Positions 37,072 to 46,153 of a stretch of 64,000 nucleotides of DNA are shown here, one piece after another. The first letter of the stretch is position 1, and every line of letters begins with the position of its first letter. Source of the DNA: Streptomyces sp. 3214.6 (GTDB lineage Bacteria > Actinomycetota > Actinomycetes > Streptomycetales > Streptomycetaceae); assembly GCF_900129855.1 (NCBI RefSeq), contig NZ_LT670819.1, forward strand, positions 2,046,001-2,110,000. Direction: 5' to 3'. The notes below the pieces were generated by a model. It made no database searches, was not told the DNA's origin, and saw only the letters and a list, made by a program, of their open reading frames with translations. The position numbers and the translations under genes are program-made.

Positions 37072-37797
37072 ATGTCTCGAACCGGCAGCCCGACCGTCGT
37101 CCTGGTCCACGGCGCTTTCGCCGACGCCTCCAGCTTCTCCCGCGTCATCCCCGAGCTGATCGCCCGCGGCCTGGACGTGGTGGCGCCGGCGGTGCCCAAC
37201 CGCAGCCTGCTCGGTGACGCGGCCTACGTCGCGTCGGTTGTCCGTCAGATACCCGGCCCGGTCGTCCTGGTAGGACACTCCTACGGCGGTGCCGTCATCA
37301 CCGTCGCCGGTGCGGAGGACAACGTCACAGCGCTGGTCTACCTGGCCGGCTACGCCCTGGAGAAGGGCGAGAGCCTCGGCGAACTGCAGGGCCGCTTCCC
37401 CGACTCCGACCTCGCCGCCGCACTCGTCTACACGCCGTTCCCGATCGAAGGCTCGGCCACTCCCGGTACCGACGTGTCGGTCCGGATCGACAAGTTCCCG
37501 GCCATCTTCGCCGCCGACGTCGAGCCCCGCCTGGCCTCCGTTCTCGCCGTCTCCCAACGTCCGCTGGCCGCACAGGCGTTCGCCGCGCAGGCCCCCGTCG
37601 CGGCCTGGAAGACCAAGCCCTCCTGGGGGCTGGTCGCCTCGGCCGACCACACGATCAACCCCGACGTGGAGCGCTACGGCTACCAGCGGGCCGGAATGAC
37701 CACCGTCGAGGTCGACTCCTCGCACCTGGTGATGCTCGCCCATCCCCAGCGTGTCGCCGAACTGATCGACGAGGCGGTCCAGGCCACGGCCCGGTGA
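37072..37797 (+). CDS. Alpha/beta hydrolase (EstC/salicylate-esterase-like)
   Basis: 241 residues, beginning PTVVLVHGAFADASSFSRVI, with nucleophile elbow GHSYGG, Asp near WGLVASADHTINP and His in VDSSHLVMLAHP. The HGAFADASSW-type oxyanion motif places it with plant-esterase-like bacterial hydrolases. It is cytoplasmic. The second gene downstream is a secreted paralogue, 67 bp away, so the two are likely cotranscribed from the composite promoter. The substrate is unknown. Confidence 0.88.
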   Translation: MSRTGSPTVVLVHGAFADASSFSRVIPELIARGLDVVAPAVPNRSLLGDAAYVASVVRQIPGPVVLVGHSYGGAVITVAGAEDNVTALVYLAGYALEKGESLGELQGRFPDSDLAAALVYTPFPIEGSATPGTDVSVRIDKFPAIFAADVEPRLASVLAVSQRPLAAQAFAAQAPVAAWKTKPSWGLVASADHTINPDVERYGYQRAGMTTVEVDSSHLVMLAHPQRVAELIDEAVQATAR

Positions 37798-37864
37798 CCG
37801 CCCGGGTCCTGAACGCCGGACCGTCCGAAGCCGAAACCGTGGAGACCACCGTAGGAAGCGAACG

Positions 37865-38707
37865 ATGAACTCACCGATCACACGCCGCACCGTCACCCTC
37901 TCGCTCCTGGCCGGAGCCGCCGCCCTGGGGACTTCCGGAGCCGCGCTCGCCGCTCCGTCACCGACGCAGGACGAGCAGAGCCATCGACACGGGCACGAGC
38001 GGCCCACCATCGTCCTGATCCACGGCGCGTTCGCCGACGCCTCCAGTTGGAAAGCCGTCGTCGAGCGGCTTCAGCGGCAAGGCCAGCATGTCGTGGCTCC
38101 GGCCCTGCCGCTGCGCGGGCTGACCAGCGACGCCGCCTACATCCGCAGCGTCCTGGACAGCGTGCCGGGCCCGATCGTGCTCGTGGGCCACTCCTACGGC
38201 GGAGCGGTCATCAGTGTCGCCGCAGCAGACGCGCCTCGGGTCAAAGCCCTGGTCTACATAGCCGCCTTCGTTCCGGACATCGGCGAAAGCGCGCTGGAAC
38301 TCACCGGCAAGTACCCCGGCAGCACTCTGGCGCAGGCCGTCTCCACCCAGTACTACCCGTTGCCCGGCGGCGGCCAGGGCGAGGAGCTGGTCATCAAGAA
38401 GGAACTGTTCCGGAAGCAGTTCGCGGCCGGCGTGTCCACCACCACCGCTCAGGTGATGGCCGTGGGGCAGCGGCCCATCACCCTGGCCGCGCTCCAGGAG
38501 AAGGCCACCGCTGCGGCATGGAAGCAGATCCCCAGCTGGTACCTCGTGGCCACCGAGGACCGCAACATCCCTCCGGCTGCCGAGCAGTGGATGGCCGAAC
38601 GCGCCCACGCCCACACCGTCAGAGTCCACGCGCCCCACGCGGTAGCGGTGAGTGACCCGGGCCCCGTCACCGAGCTGATCCTGCGCGCCACCCGCTCGGC
38701 CCGCTGA
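37865..38707 (+). CDS. Secreted alpha/beta hydrolase, paralogue of the preceding gene
   Basis: 280 residues with a Tat-like signal (SPITRRTVTLSLLAGAAALG, cleavage after ALA), then PTIVLIHGAFADASSWKAVV, GHSYGG, ATEDRNIPP and a catalytic His in HAPHAVAVSDP. It matches the upstream cytoplasmic hydrolase along the whole catalytic domain, so the pair arose by duplication with gain of an export signal. AGGAAGCGA precedes the ATG. Confidence 0.88.
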   Translation: MNSPITRRTVTLSLLAGAAALGTSGAALAAPSPTQDEQSHRHGHERPTIVLIHGAFADASSWKAVVERLQRQGQHVVAPALPLRGLTSDAAYIRSVLDSVPGPIVLVGHSYGGAVISVAAADAPRVKALVYIAAFVPDIGESALELTGKYPGSTLAQAVSTQYYPLPGGGQGEELVIKKELFRKQFAAGVSTTTAQVMAVGQRPITLAALQEKATAAAWKQIPSWYLVATEDRNIPPAAEQWMAERAHAHTVRVHAPHAVAVSDPGPVTELILRATRSAR

Positions 38708-38818
38708 CCGAGCGGCTCTCTGCGAGACCACGAAGCCGTGCCGTACGGCAAGGGGGCCCGCCCGCATCTCGGACAGGCCCCTTCCACTGTCGTACGTCAC
38801 CACCGGTGTTCGCGGTGA

Positions 38819-39186
38819 TCAGTGGTGACCGTGGCCGCTCGTGATCTCCTGGATTCCTCGGCGGTCGGCTTGGCGATCTGTCCGGCCGCGCCGAAGTACG
38901 CCCTGCTGAGCCGGGCGCGCAGCTTCTCGGCGCCCGTGGGCTTGCGCTCGACGCCGCCGTCGTCGAGCGTCGGCCCGATCTCGGCCGACCGGTACTGCTC
39001 GTGCGCGGTGAGGGTGTGCAACTGCTCCTGGCTGAGCGGGGCGTGGACCTCGATGGACTCGCCCTGCGGGAGCCGCTTGATGATGCCGGTCTCGCCGCCG
39101 TGCAGCACCTTGTCGCGGTCCCGGCGCTGCAGGCCCAGACATATCCGCTTGGTGACGGCGAAGGCGATGACCGAGCCTGCGAAGAT
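38819..39186 (-). pseudogene. C-terminal fragment of cytochrome b subunit QcrB
   Basis: The minus strand encodes IFAGSVIAFAVTKRICLGLQ, RRDRDKVLHGGETGIIKRLP, LSQEQLHTLTAHEQY and finally, after a frame change, IQEITSGHGHH. This is the cytosolic tail of actinobacterial QcrB of the bcc complex. All haem-binding helices are missing. The break at ~39186 joins it head to head with a tetR fragment. Confidence 0.9.
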
Positions 39187-39365
39187 GCCCGAGTCCCTGC
39201 GCGAGCAACTGCGCGCGTACTCCCGCCTGATCGACGAACGCCTGCCCCGGAAGCGCTGCACGTGTACGTGACCGGCTGGACCAGGATCCACGGCCTGCTG
39301 TGCCTGGAAGTCCTCCGCCAGATGGACTTCGTTCTGACCGACATGGAGCCGCTCTTCGAGGAGAG
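39186..39365 (+). pseudogene. TetR-family regulator, C-terminal fragment
   Basis: Two frames together read PESLREQLRAYSRLIDERLP and then PEALHVYVTGWTRIHGLLCL, EVLRQMDFVLTDMEPLFEE. This is the ligand-binding C-terminal domain of a TetR regulator (WHG-like, with GWTRIHG). The DNA-binding domain is absent and there is a frameshift. Confidence 0.78.
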
Positions 39366-39461
39366 GGCCTCGGCGAACCGGCCGTCGCCCTCGGCCTGGA
39401 CCCGAAGTCCTGACCACCACGACGAGGCGGGTGGGCGAGAGCGTCGGGTTCCCGGTTCGGC

Positions 39462-40199
39462 TCAGCGGTGCTCGGGATTGTCCGCCCCCGGACGGCAGCC
39501 GGCGTCCCACTCGGTGCGCTGGTTGCCGTGGGCCGGAACGCCTCCGGCCCGTTTGAGCAGGGCCGCCAGGTGCATCAGGTTCCAGGTCATGAAGCTGGTG
39601 TTGCGGTTGGTGAAGTCGTTCTCCGGGCCGCCCGAACCGGGGTCCAGGTAGGAGGGGCCGGGGCCGGCGGCGCCGATCCAGCCGGCGTCCGCCTGCGGCG
39701 GGATGGTGTAGCCGAGGTGCTGCAGGCTGTAGAGGACGTTCATGGCGCAGTGTTTGACGCCGTCCTCGTTGCCGGTGATCAGACACCCGCCGACCCGCCC
39801 GTAATAGGCGTACTGTCCCTGGGAGTTGAGCAGGCTGGAGCAGCTGTACAGGCGCTCGATGACCTGCTTGGTGACAGAGCTGTTGTCGCCCAGCCAGATG
39901 GGCCCGGCCAGTACCAGGATGTCCGCGGCCATCACCTGCTCGAAGAGCGCGGGCCAGACGTCCGTGGCGAAACCGTGTTCGGTCATGTCCGGATAGACGC
40001 CCGGCGCGATGTCCAGGTCGACCGCGCGGACGAACTCCGTGGTCACCCCGCGCGCGTCCATGATCGCCCGGCTCTTGTCGATGAGTCCCTGGGTGTGGCT
40101 GAGCTGGGGGGACGGCTTGAGCGTGCAGTTGATGAAAAGCGCACGCAGATCGTCGAAGCGGTAGCCGTCCTCGGTGGACGGGGTTGAGGGTGCTGCCAT
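39462..40199 (-). CDS. Flavodoxin-fold NAD(P)H-dependent oxidoreductase
   Basis: A 245-residue protein starting MAAPSTPSTEDGYRF with ALFINCTLKPSPQLSHTQGL (phosphate loop), VLAGPIWLGDNSSVTKQVIERL (WrbA-like flavin loop), YYGRVGGCLITGNEDGVKH and a C-terminal SFMTWNLMHLAALL. It should bind FMN and reduce quinones or another acceptor. The start at 40199 is preferred because further upstream codons are not family-like; GGAG is 7 nt away. Neighbours are gene debris on both sides. Confidence 0.85.
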   Translation of the reverse strand: MAAPSTPSTEDGYRFDDLRALFINCTLKPSPQLSHTQGLIDKSRAIMDARGVTTEFVRAVDLDIAPGVYPDMTEHGFATDVWPALFEQVMAADILVLAGPIWLGDNSSVTKQVIERLYSCSSLLNSQGQYAYYGRVGGCLITGNEDGVKHCAMNVLYSLQHLGYTIPPQADAGWIGAAGPGPSYLDPGSGGPENDFTNRNTSFMTWNLMHLAALLKRAGGVPAHGNQRTEWDAGCRPGADNPEHR

Positions 40200-40488
40200 G
40201 GCGGACTCCGGGGAGGGCAGGAGAGCGGACAGGGGCGAGGGGTGAAGGACGAGGGGCCCAATGCGAGGGGCCCAGAGCGAGGGGTGATGCCAGCGGCAGC
40301 GTCTCGCGGAAGTCGCGCACTGTCCCGTTACGACGCACCGGCACACGGTGGGTTCCCAGAGGTCCAGCCGCTTGTCGTGCGCGCCGCCTGTTGCCTCACG
40401 CTGGGCTCGTTCCGGGTGAGGCCGAGGAACGTTCGTGGCACTGCGAGCGGGCCTGCCCGGCTGTAGGACCACAGAAAATGGAGCACGG
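40200..40488. other. Spacer with CGAGGGG repeats
   Basis: The first part (40231-40289) repeats CGAGGGG four times with irregular spacing. A lone GGCAA half-site is present at 40391-40395, but there is no full composite promoter. No gene was recognised. Confidence 0.5.
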
Positions 40489-40794
40489 GTGGTGCGCAAG
40501 TTCCGCTTCCAGAGCTGCTGGGACGGCAGGAACATCGACAGCGCAAACCACCGCAGCCACGTCGCCTTCGCCGACCCCGCGACCGGTGCCTGCCCGTCCG
40601 GATTCGTGGCCGTCCCGCAACTGACCATGCGACTGGTCTACAAGGTGCCCTCCGGCCCCCACTACGCCGTCGACGGCTTCCAGGGGCGGGGGCACAAGGC
40701 GATCACCGACCACGACGACTTCATCGAGGTCATGAACCCCCGGCTCATGAACCAAGCCGTCAAGTGCATCAACTCCGGCAGGCACTGCGGTTGA
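40489..40794 (+). pseudogene. DUF1996 protein, C-terminal fragment
   Basis: The frame encodes [63 protein letters not shown] and a Cys-containing end (CINSGRHCG). This is the conserved last ~100 residues of secreted DUF1996 proteins. The signal peptide and the larger N-terminal part are missing, so it is probably a remnant, though the frame itself is intact. Confidence 0.82.
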
Positions 40795-40854
40795 ACAGCC
40801 ATCGGCAACCGGCTTCCGGCCGTCGGACCTGCCGCATGCCTGGAGGCCCGTTCA

Positions 40855-43152
40855 TCAAAGGTCCTCCGAGCCGCCCAGGCCGGTGAGGGCGCCCACCGGG
40901 TCCGGGTCGGGGGTGCTGCGCGGCCACCAGTCGTCGTGGCCCGGTTCCGACTCGTACGCGTACCACAGGCCGTCGCGGCCGAAGCGGAGCTGGACGTGAC
41001 CGCGGGGGTGGGTGAGGTGGTTGCGGCGGGGGCGGAAGGCGGGGAGGTCGGCGGCCAGGAGGAGAGGGCGGGCCCGGTCGAAGCGGCCGGCCGGCGGATC
41101 CCAGGACTCCTCCAGGACGGTGAGCCCGTCCGGCCCGCCCTGCCGCCAGGCCGCCACCGCGCGCGCCAGCTCGGACGGGGTACGGCCGGCGGCGGAGGCG
41201 AGCGAGGCGTAGAGGGCACGCGTGGTGGCGGTGAGCCCGGAGCCCGGACGGGACGCGGCGAGGCGTACGGCGTCCTGCCAGAGGGTCAGTTCGCCGATCT
41301 CGTCCTGACCGGTCATCAGCAGGGTGTGGGCGCGGGCGGCCGCGTCGGTCGCCAGGTGATCCAGCGCGAAGGAGTCGGGGCCGTTCGGCGCCGACGGGTA
41401 CGCCGGGGGCTGCTCGGGATGCGGAGGCACGGGCAACGGGGCCGGAAGGGGCGGGAGCCGACGTTCGGCGAGCGCTTCGGCGGCCCGGACGCCCGGCAGG
41501 GGCTCCGGTTCCTGTTCCTGTGCGGCACGGGCCGCGCGCGTGGCGTTACGCCGGGACAGCGCGTCGAGTACGTCGCGTTCGCCGCGACCGCGCAGCAGGA
41601 GCAGCACGAACGGGTCGGCGTCGAGCAGCCGCGCGGTCTGGTAGCAGAGGGCGGCCGCGTGCTTGCAGGGGTGACCGCGGTCGGGGCAGCTGCAGTGCGG
41701 GTCGAGGTCGCCGGGGCCGGGCAGCAGCGGCACCCCGCAGTCGGCGAGGGACTCGGGCAGCTCCTTGTCGAGCAGCGCGGCGATGTGTCCGGGACGCTCG
41801 ACGGCGGCGTCCAGGAACCGCTCCCAGTCCTCGTCCCCCAGGGTGCGCAGGCGCACCTGGACACGGTAGGGGCGGGGGCGGCTGCCCTGCACATACGCCA
41901 GGACGAGCCCAGGGGTGACCGTGATCGCGTCCACGTTTCCCTGCTCGGCGTATCCGCGGCCGCGGGCCAGGCGCCCCGGGTCCAGGGCGCCTTCTTCGAG
42001 CGCGGTCACCCAGGCGTTGCCCCACCACGTCTCGGCGAAGGATCCACCGGTGCGCGGCGGAAAGGCGGGGAAGGTGCGACGGTGGTCGCCGTCCCGGGAG
42101 GGGGCGGCCATGGAGCGGGGGGCGGTGGGGGTGAGTGGGGTGGTGGGGGTGAGTGGGGCGGTGGGGGTGCGGGAGGTGGTGGGGGTGCGGGGTAGTTCGG
42201 CGGTCACCGAGAACGGCGAACTTCCCTCGGTGGGCGGGGTCGGTGTGTTGTGCCGAACGGGTTCGGGCTCGGAATCCGGGTATGACTCGGGATCCGGATC
42301 CTGCTCGGCATCCGGGTGCTGCTCGGGACGCGGTCCATGCTCGGGGCGAGGATCGCGACGCGGAACCAGGTCGGGATCGCGACCGGGACCGAGGTCGGGG
42401 GCGGGATCGAGATCGGGGACGGGGTCGAGCGGGTCCTCCGGTGGCATTCGGAAGGCGTCCGAAAGCAACTCCCTTACCGCACGCGCACGTTCTTCGGCGA
42501 CATGGTCACGCGTGCGGCCCGGCCGCCGGGCTTCGGACGCGCGGGCGTCCGCGCGAGGGCGAGGGCGGGGGTGCGGTTGTGGGTGTCGGCTGCCGGGTGC
42601 GGTCTCCCGTCCTGTCTGCTCCCCCGCTTCGGCCGCGTCCTGCCGCGCCTGCGCGCGTGCCGCCCGCAGGGCCTCACGGGCGATGTCGGCGGGGCGCGCG
42701 CCGGTCGTTCCCTGCCGGGGGTGCGGCTTGTCGGCCGCCGGTCCGGCGTCCGCGGGTGGGGCGGGGGCCGCTGGGAGGATGGCGTCGGCGGCTGCCGGGG
42801 CGCCCTCCGCGGGAGCGGTGGCCGACGTGGAAGCAGTCGGTGCGGGGGTGGGGTCCGGCGGCCGTCGCAGGGCCGCGCGGGCCGCGTCGCCCGGCCGGGG
42901 AGCAGGGCCTGCGAGCCGCTGCGACGACTCCTGCGCCGACTGTTCCTGCCGCCGTTCCCGGGCCGCCCGCAGCGCGCGGCGGGCCTCGTCGGCCGGCCTG
43001 CTGCCCTGCCCTTGGTGCGCCGCCCCGGTGACTGCGTCGCACTCCACCTCGCCTCCGGCCTCCACCGCGGCTCCGGTTTCCACCTCGCCTCCGGTTTCCA
43101 CCTCGGCCTCGGGCGGGACCGCGTCGTGCCTCTGCTCGTGCGACTCCCCCAT
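40855..43152 (-). CDS. SWIM zinc-finger protein paired with an SNF2 helicase
   Basis: 765 residues. The N-terminal ~350 residues are low complexity: Glu/Ala/Arg stretches with repeated ADEARRALRAAR units, and a (D-P-x-P)n repeat followed by Thr-Pro repeats. Then comes a folded part starting TFPAFPPRTGGSFAETWWGNAW and the SWIM motif CSCPDRGHPCKHAAAL (CxC...CxH). The last ~250 residues are helical with WRQGGPDGLTVLEESWDPP. SWIM proteins bind DNA or protein partners. The ATG overlaps the helicase stop by 1 nt (TGATG), so the two are coupled and probably act together on DNA. Confidence 0.9.
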   Translation of the reverse strand: MGESHEQRHDAVPPEAEVETGGEVETGAAVEAGGEVECDAVTGAAHQGQGSRPADEARRALRAARERRQEQSAQESSQRLAGPAPRPGDAARAALRRPPDPTPAPTASTSATAPAEGAPAAADAILPAAPAPPADAGPAADKPHPRQGTTGARPADIAREALRAARAQARQDAAEAGEQTGRETAPGSRHPQPHPRPRPRADARASEARRPGRTRDHVAEERARAVRELLSDAFRMPPEDPLDPVPDLDPAPDLGPGRDPDLVPRRDPRPEHGPRPEQHPDAEQDPDPESYPDSEPEPVRHNTPTPPTEGSSPFSVTAELPRTPTTSRTPTAPLTPTTPLTPTAPRSMAAPSRDGDHRRTFPAFPPRTGGSFAETWWGNAWVTALEEGALDPGRLARGRGYAEQGNVDAITVTPGLVLAYVQGSRPRPYRVQVRLRTLGDEDWERFLDAAVERPGHIAALLDKELPESLADCGVPLLPGPGDLDPHCSCPDRGHPCKHAAALCYQTARLLDADPFVLLLLRGRGERDVLDALSRRNATRAARAAQEQEPEPLPGVRAAEALAERRLPPLPAPLPVPPHPEQPPAYPSAPNGPDSFALDHLATDAAARAHTLLMTGQDEIGELTLWQDAVRLAASRPGSGLTATTRALYASLASAAGRTPSELARAVAAWRQGGPDGLTVLEESWDPPAGRFDRARPLLLAADLPAFRPRRNHLTHPRGHVQLRFGRDGLWYAYESEPGHDDWWPRSTPDPDPVGALTGLGGSEDL

Positions 43153-46004
43153 CACGCCTCCCTCCGCAGCCTGACCAGGTCGGTCAGCTCGCGGTCCGTC
43201 AGTTCCGTGAGGGCCGACTCGCCGGAGCCGAGGATCGCGTCGGCCAGGGCGCGCTTGGCCTGGAGCATCTCGGCGATGCGGTCCTCGACCGTGCCCTCGG
43301 TGATGAGGCGGTGGACCTGGACCGGCTGGGTCTGCCCGATGCGGTAGGCGCGGTCGGTGGCCTGTTCCTCCACCGCCGGGTTCCACCAGCGGTCGAAGTG
43401 GACGACATGACCCGCGCGCGTGAGGTTGAGGCCGGTGCCGGCGGCCTTCAGGGAGAGGACCAGGACCGGGGTCGCACCGCTCTGGAAGCGGTCCACCATC
43501 CGCTCCCGCTCAGGTACCGGGGTGCCGCCGTGCAGCAGGTCGACCGGGACCGCGCGGGCGGTGAGGTGGGCGGCGATCAGGCGGGCCATGCCGACGTACT
43601 GCGTGAAGACGAGGGCCGAGCCGTCCTCGGCGAGCAAGGTGTCGAGCAGCTCGTCCAGGAGAGCGAGCTTGCCGGAGCGGGCGGCCAGCGCGTCGCCGAC
43701 CGAGGCGCTCTCCTCCTTGAGGTAGAGGGCGGGGTGGTCGCAGATCTGCTTCAGCGCGCCCAGGAGCTTCAGCACCAGGCCGCGCCGGGCGATGCCGTCC
43801 GCCGTCTCGATGGCCAGCAGGGACTCCCGCACCACCGCCTCGTACAGTGCGGCCTGTTCCCGGGTGAGCGGGACCGGGTGGTCGGTCTCCGTCTTGGGCG
43901 GCAGTTCGGGCACGATCCCGGGGTCGGACTTCTTGCGGCGCAGAAGGAAGGGGCGCACCAGGCGGGCGAGGCGCTCCACCGCGAGCTCGTCCTCGCCGTT
44001 CTCCACGGCGCGCGCGTGCCGGGCGCGGAAGGACTTCAGCGGGCCGAGGAGTCCCGGTGTCGTCCAGTCGAGCAGGGCCCACAGCTCGGAGAGGTTGTTC
44101 TCGACGGGGGTGCCGGTCAGGGCCACGCGCGCGGGCGTCGGGATCGTGCGCAGGGCCTTCGCCGTCGCCGAGAAGGGGTTCTTCACGTGCTGGGCCTCGT
44201 CCGCGACGACCATGCCCCAGGCCTGCCCGGCCAGGGTCGCGGCCGCCGAGCGCATCGTGCCGTAAGTGGTGAGGACGAAGCCGCCGGTCAGGTCCGTCAG
44301 ACTGCGGTCGGGGCCGTGGAAGCGGCGGACGGGGACGGCGGGCGCGAACCGGGTGATCTCGCGCTGCCAGTTGCCCAGGAGGGAGGCCGGGCAGACCACG
44401 AGGGTCGGCTCGGTGCGGGCCCGCTTCAGGTGCAGGGCGATGACGGTGATCGTCTTGCCGAGGCCCATGTCGTCGGCGAGGCAGCCACCGAGGCCGAGGG
44501 AGGTCATGAGGTCGAGCCAGGCCAGGCCGCGCAGCTGGTAGTCGCGGAGGGTGGCGTGCAGGCCGTCGGGCGGCTGCGCGGGGTGCACCCCGGCGGTGAG
44601 GCGGTCGCGCAGGGCGGCCAGGGCGCCGACGGGGACCGCCTCCACGGTCTCGCCGTCGACCTCGGCGGTGCCGGTGAGGGCGACGGACAGGGCGTCGACC
44701 GGGTCCAGCAGGCCCAGTTCCCGTTTGCGGGCCTTGCGGACGAGCGCGGGATCGACCAGCACCCACTGGTCGCGGAGGCGGACCACCGGGCGGTGGGCCT
44801 CCGCCAGCGCGTCCATCTCGGTATCGCTGAGCGGGTCGCCGCCGAGCGCGAGCTGCCAGCGGAACTGGAGCAGTTCCTCGCCCTCGAAGAAGCCGGTGCC
44901 GTCCGTCGCGGAGCCCGGCGCGGGCCGGACCACGGCGGCCGCGCTGAGGTCCTGCGCCAGGTCCCTCGGCCAGTGCACGGCGACCCCGGTCGCCGCGAGC
45001 CGGGTGGCCGCCACGCCGAGCAGGTCGCCCAGTTCGTCCTCGGAGAGGGCCAGGACGTCCGGCGTGTCCTGTTCGGCGAGCCGGGCGAGCGGCGGCCACA
45101 CGCGGGCCGCGCGCCGCACGGCGAGCGCCGCGTCCACGCGTGCGCGTGCCCCGAAGGCGGCGTCGGCCCCGCCCGCCCACAGGGTCGCCGCGTCCGTCAC
45201 CAGGGTCGGGTCGGCGAGGCTGTGCACCTGGACGATCGCGGCGCCCGCGCTGCGCACCCGCTCGCCGTCGTCGGACACGTCGAACATGTCGTACGCGGAC
45301 AGGTCGAGGCGGAGCGAGATCCGCACGCCCGCATCCATGCCGGCCGCGACCTCGGCGGCCCAGTCGTGTGCGCCGGGCAGCCGCTGGGGGCGGCGGTCCG
45401 CGAAGGGCTTCCCGCAGGCGTGCGGCGCGGCGGGGGTGCGGGGCAGGGTGTCCGCGACGGCGTCCAGGAAGGAGCGCATCAGGGCCTCCGGCTTCGGCAG
45501 CCGGAGCGGGCCGGGGCCGGGGAGCGGCACCGCGTGGCCCTCGGGCGGGAGCGCGGCGGCGACCGCGCGCAGGTGTGCGATGTCCTCGGGGTCCAGGGGG
45601 CCCGCGCGCCAGGCGTCGTGTCCGGCGGGCGTCAGGCCGGGCAGCAGGCGGCCGCGGGCGGTGAGCCGCAACGCGTGCAGGGCGGCGGCGCCCCAGCAGG
45701 CGGTGGCGGGATGGGCGGCGGGGTCGCGGCGGGCGCGCACGAGCAGCGGAAGCGCCTTGTCGAGCGGCAGGGACAGGGCAGGGGCCTGGGTGCGGCGGAT
45801 GGAGGAACCGTGCCGCCGGACGACGGTGAGCTCCGTGAGTTCCGCGTGGTCCGCGTCCGCCGCGAGGGGCGGCGGGCCCTGTGACGGGTCCCAGAAGGCG
45901 ACGCGGCCCTCGCGCGGGAGAGATGCGGGCAGGAAGACGGCGGCGAGCCGCACGGAGACGGCACCGGGCTCCACCGAAGCCGCTTCGCCGACCATGGCGC
46001 TCAT
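43152..46004 (-). CDS. SNF2/Rad54-family DNA helicase/translocase
   Basis: 950 residues. The N-terminal half is an actinobacterial SNF2_assoc-type domain (around HWPRDLAQDLSAAAVV). The helicase core has motif I LADDMGLGKTI, motif II VADEAQHVKN, motif III ALTGTPVENNLSELW, motif V KAAGTGLNLTRAGHVVHFDRWWNPA and motif VI QATDRAYRIGQTQPVQVHRL. The intact motifs indicate an ATP-driven dsDNA translocase. It is followed by the coupled SWIM gene. No signal for regulation was seen apart from repeats in the 5' gap. Confidence 0.93.
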   Translation of the reverse strand: MSAMVGEAASVEPGAVSVRLAAVFLPASLPREGRVAFWDPSQGPPPLAADADHAELTELTVVRRHGSSIRRTQAPALSLPLDKALPLLVRARRDPAAHPATACWGAAALHALRLTARGRLLPGLTPAGHDAWRAGPLDPEDIAHLRAVAAALPPEGHAVPLPGPGPLRLPKPEALMRSFLDAVADTLPRTPAAPHACGKPFADRRPQRLPGAHDWAAEVAAGMDAGVRISLRLDLSAYDMFDVSDDGERVRSAGAAIVQVHSLADPTLVTDAATLWAGGADAAFGARARVDAALAVRRAARVWPPLARLAEQDTPDVLALSEDELGDLLGVAATRLAATGVAVHWPRDLAQDLSAAAVVRPAPGSATDGTGFFEGEELLQFRWQLALGGDPLSDTEMDALAEAHRPVVRLRDQWVLVDPALVRKARKRELGLLDPVDALSVALTGTAEVDGETVEAVPVGALAALRDRLTAGVHPAQPPDGLHATLRDYQLRGLAWLDLMTSLGLGGCLADDMGLGKTITVIALHLKRARTEPTLVVCPASLLGNWQREITRFAPAVPVRRFHGPDRSLTDLTGGFVLTTYGTMRSAAATLAGQAWGMVVADEAQHVKNPFSATAKALRTIPTPARVALTGTPVENNLSELWALLDWTTPGLLGPLKSFRARHARAVENGEDELAVERLARLVRPFLLRRKKSDPGIVPELPPKTETDHPVPLTREQAALYEAVVRESLLAIETADGIARRGLVLKLLGALKQICDHPALYLKEESASVGDALAARSGKLALLDELLDTLLAEDGSALVFTQYVGMARLIAAHLTARAVPVDLLHGGTPVPERERMVDRFQSGATPVLVLSLKAAGTGLNLTRAGHVVHFDRWWNPAVEEQATDRAYRIGQTQPVQVHRLITEGTVEDRIAEMLQAKRALADAILGSGESALTELTDRELTDLVRLRREA

Positions 46005-46099
46005 ACCTTGTGTCCACCTCCCGCCCGTGTGTCGGATCAGTCGTCTTCGACTCTACGGGCGGGGTCTGACAATCGGCCCCGGCGGCTGGCAGGCCACCC

Positions 46100-46153
46100 C
46101 ATCAGGTCCGGTCCGGTCAGGGCCCATCAGGTCCGGTCCGGTCCGGTCAGGGC
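46100..46153. repeat. Direct repeat upstream of the helicase
   Basis: CATCAGGTCCGGTCC-GGTCAGGGC occurs twice in tandem, the second copy with one extra GGTCC unit. It covers the gap between the helicase start and the end of the membrane-protein gene. Confidence 0.8.

Noticed and set aside
40391..40395. Possible eighth composite promoter ahead of the flavodoxin-like gene
   Set aside because: Only one GGCAA half-site; neither the second half at 22 bp nor a -10 hexamer at 21 nt is present.
42120..42200. G-rich GTGGGGGTGAGTGGG repeats as a possible G-quadruplex or regulatory element
   Set aside because: They encode the Thr-Pro repeats of the SWIM protein linker; codon repetition explains them.
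43311..45884. An 857-codon plus-strand frame opposite the SNF2 helicase
   Set aside because: Antisense shadow; Gly/Arg/Glu-rich composition without motifs, whereas all helicase motifs are in the minus frame.
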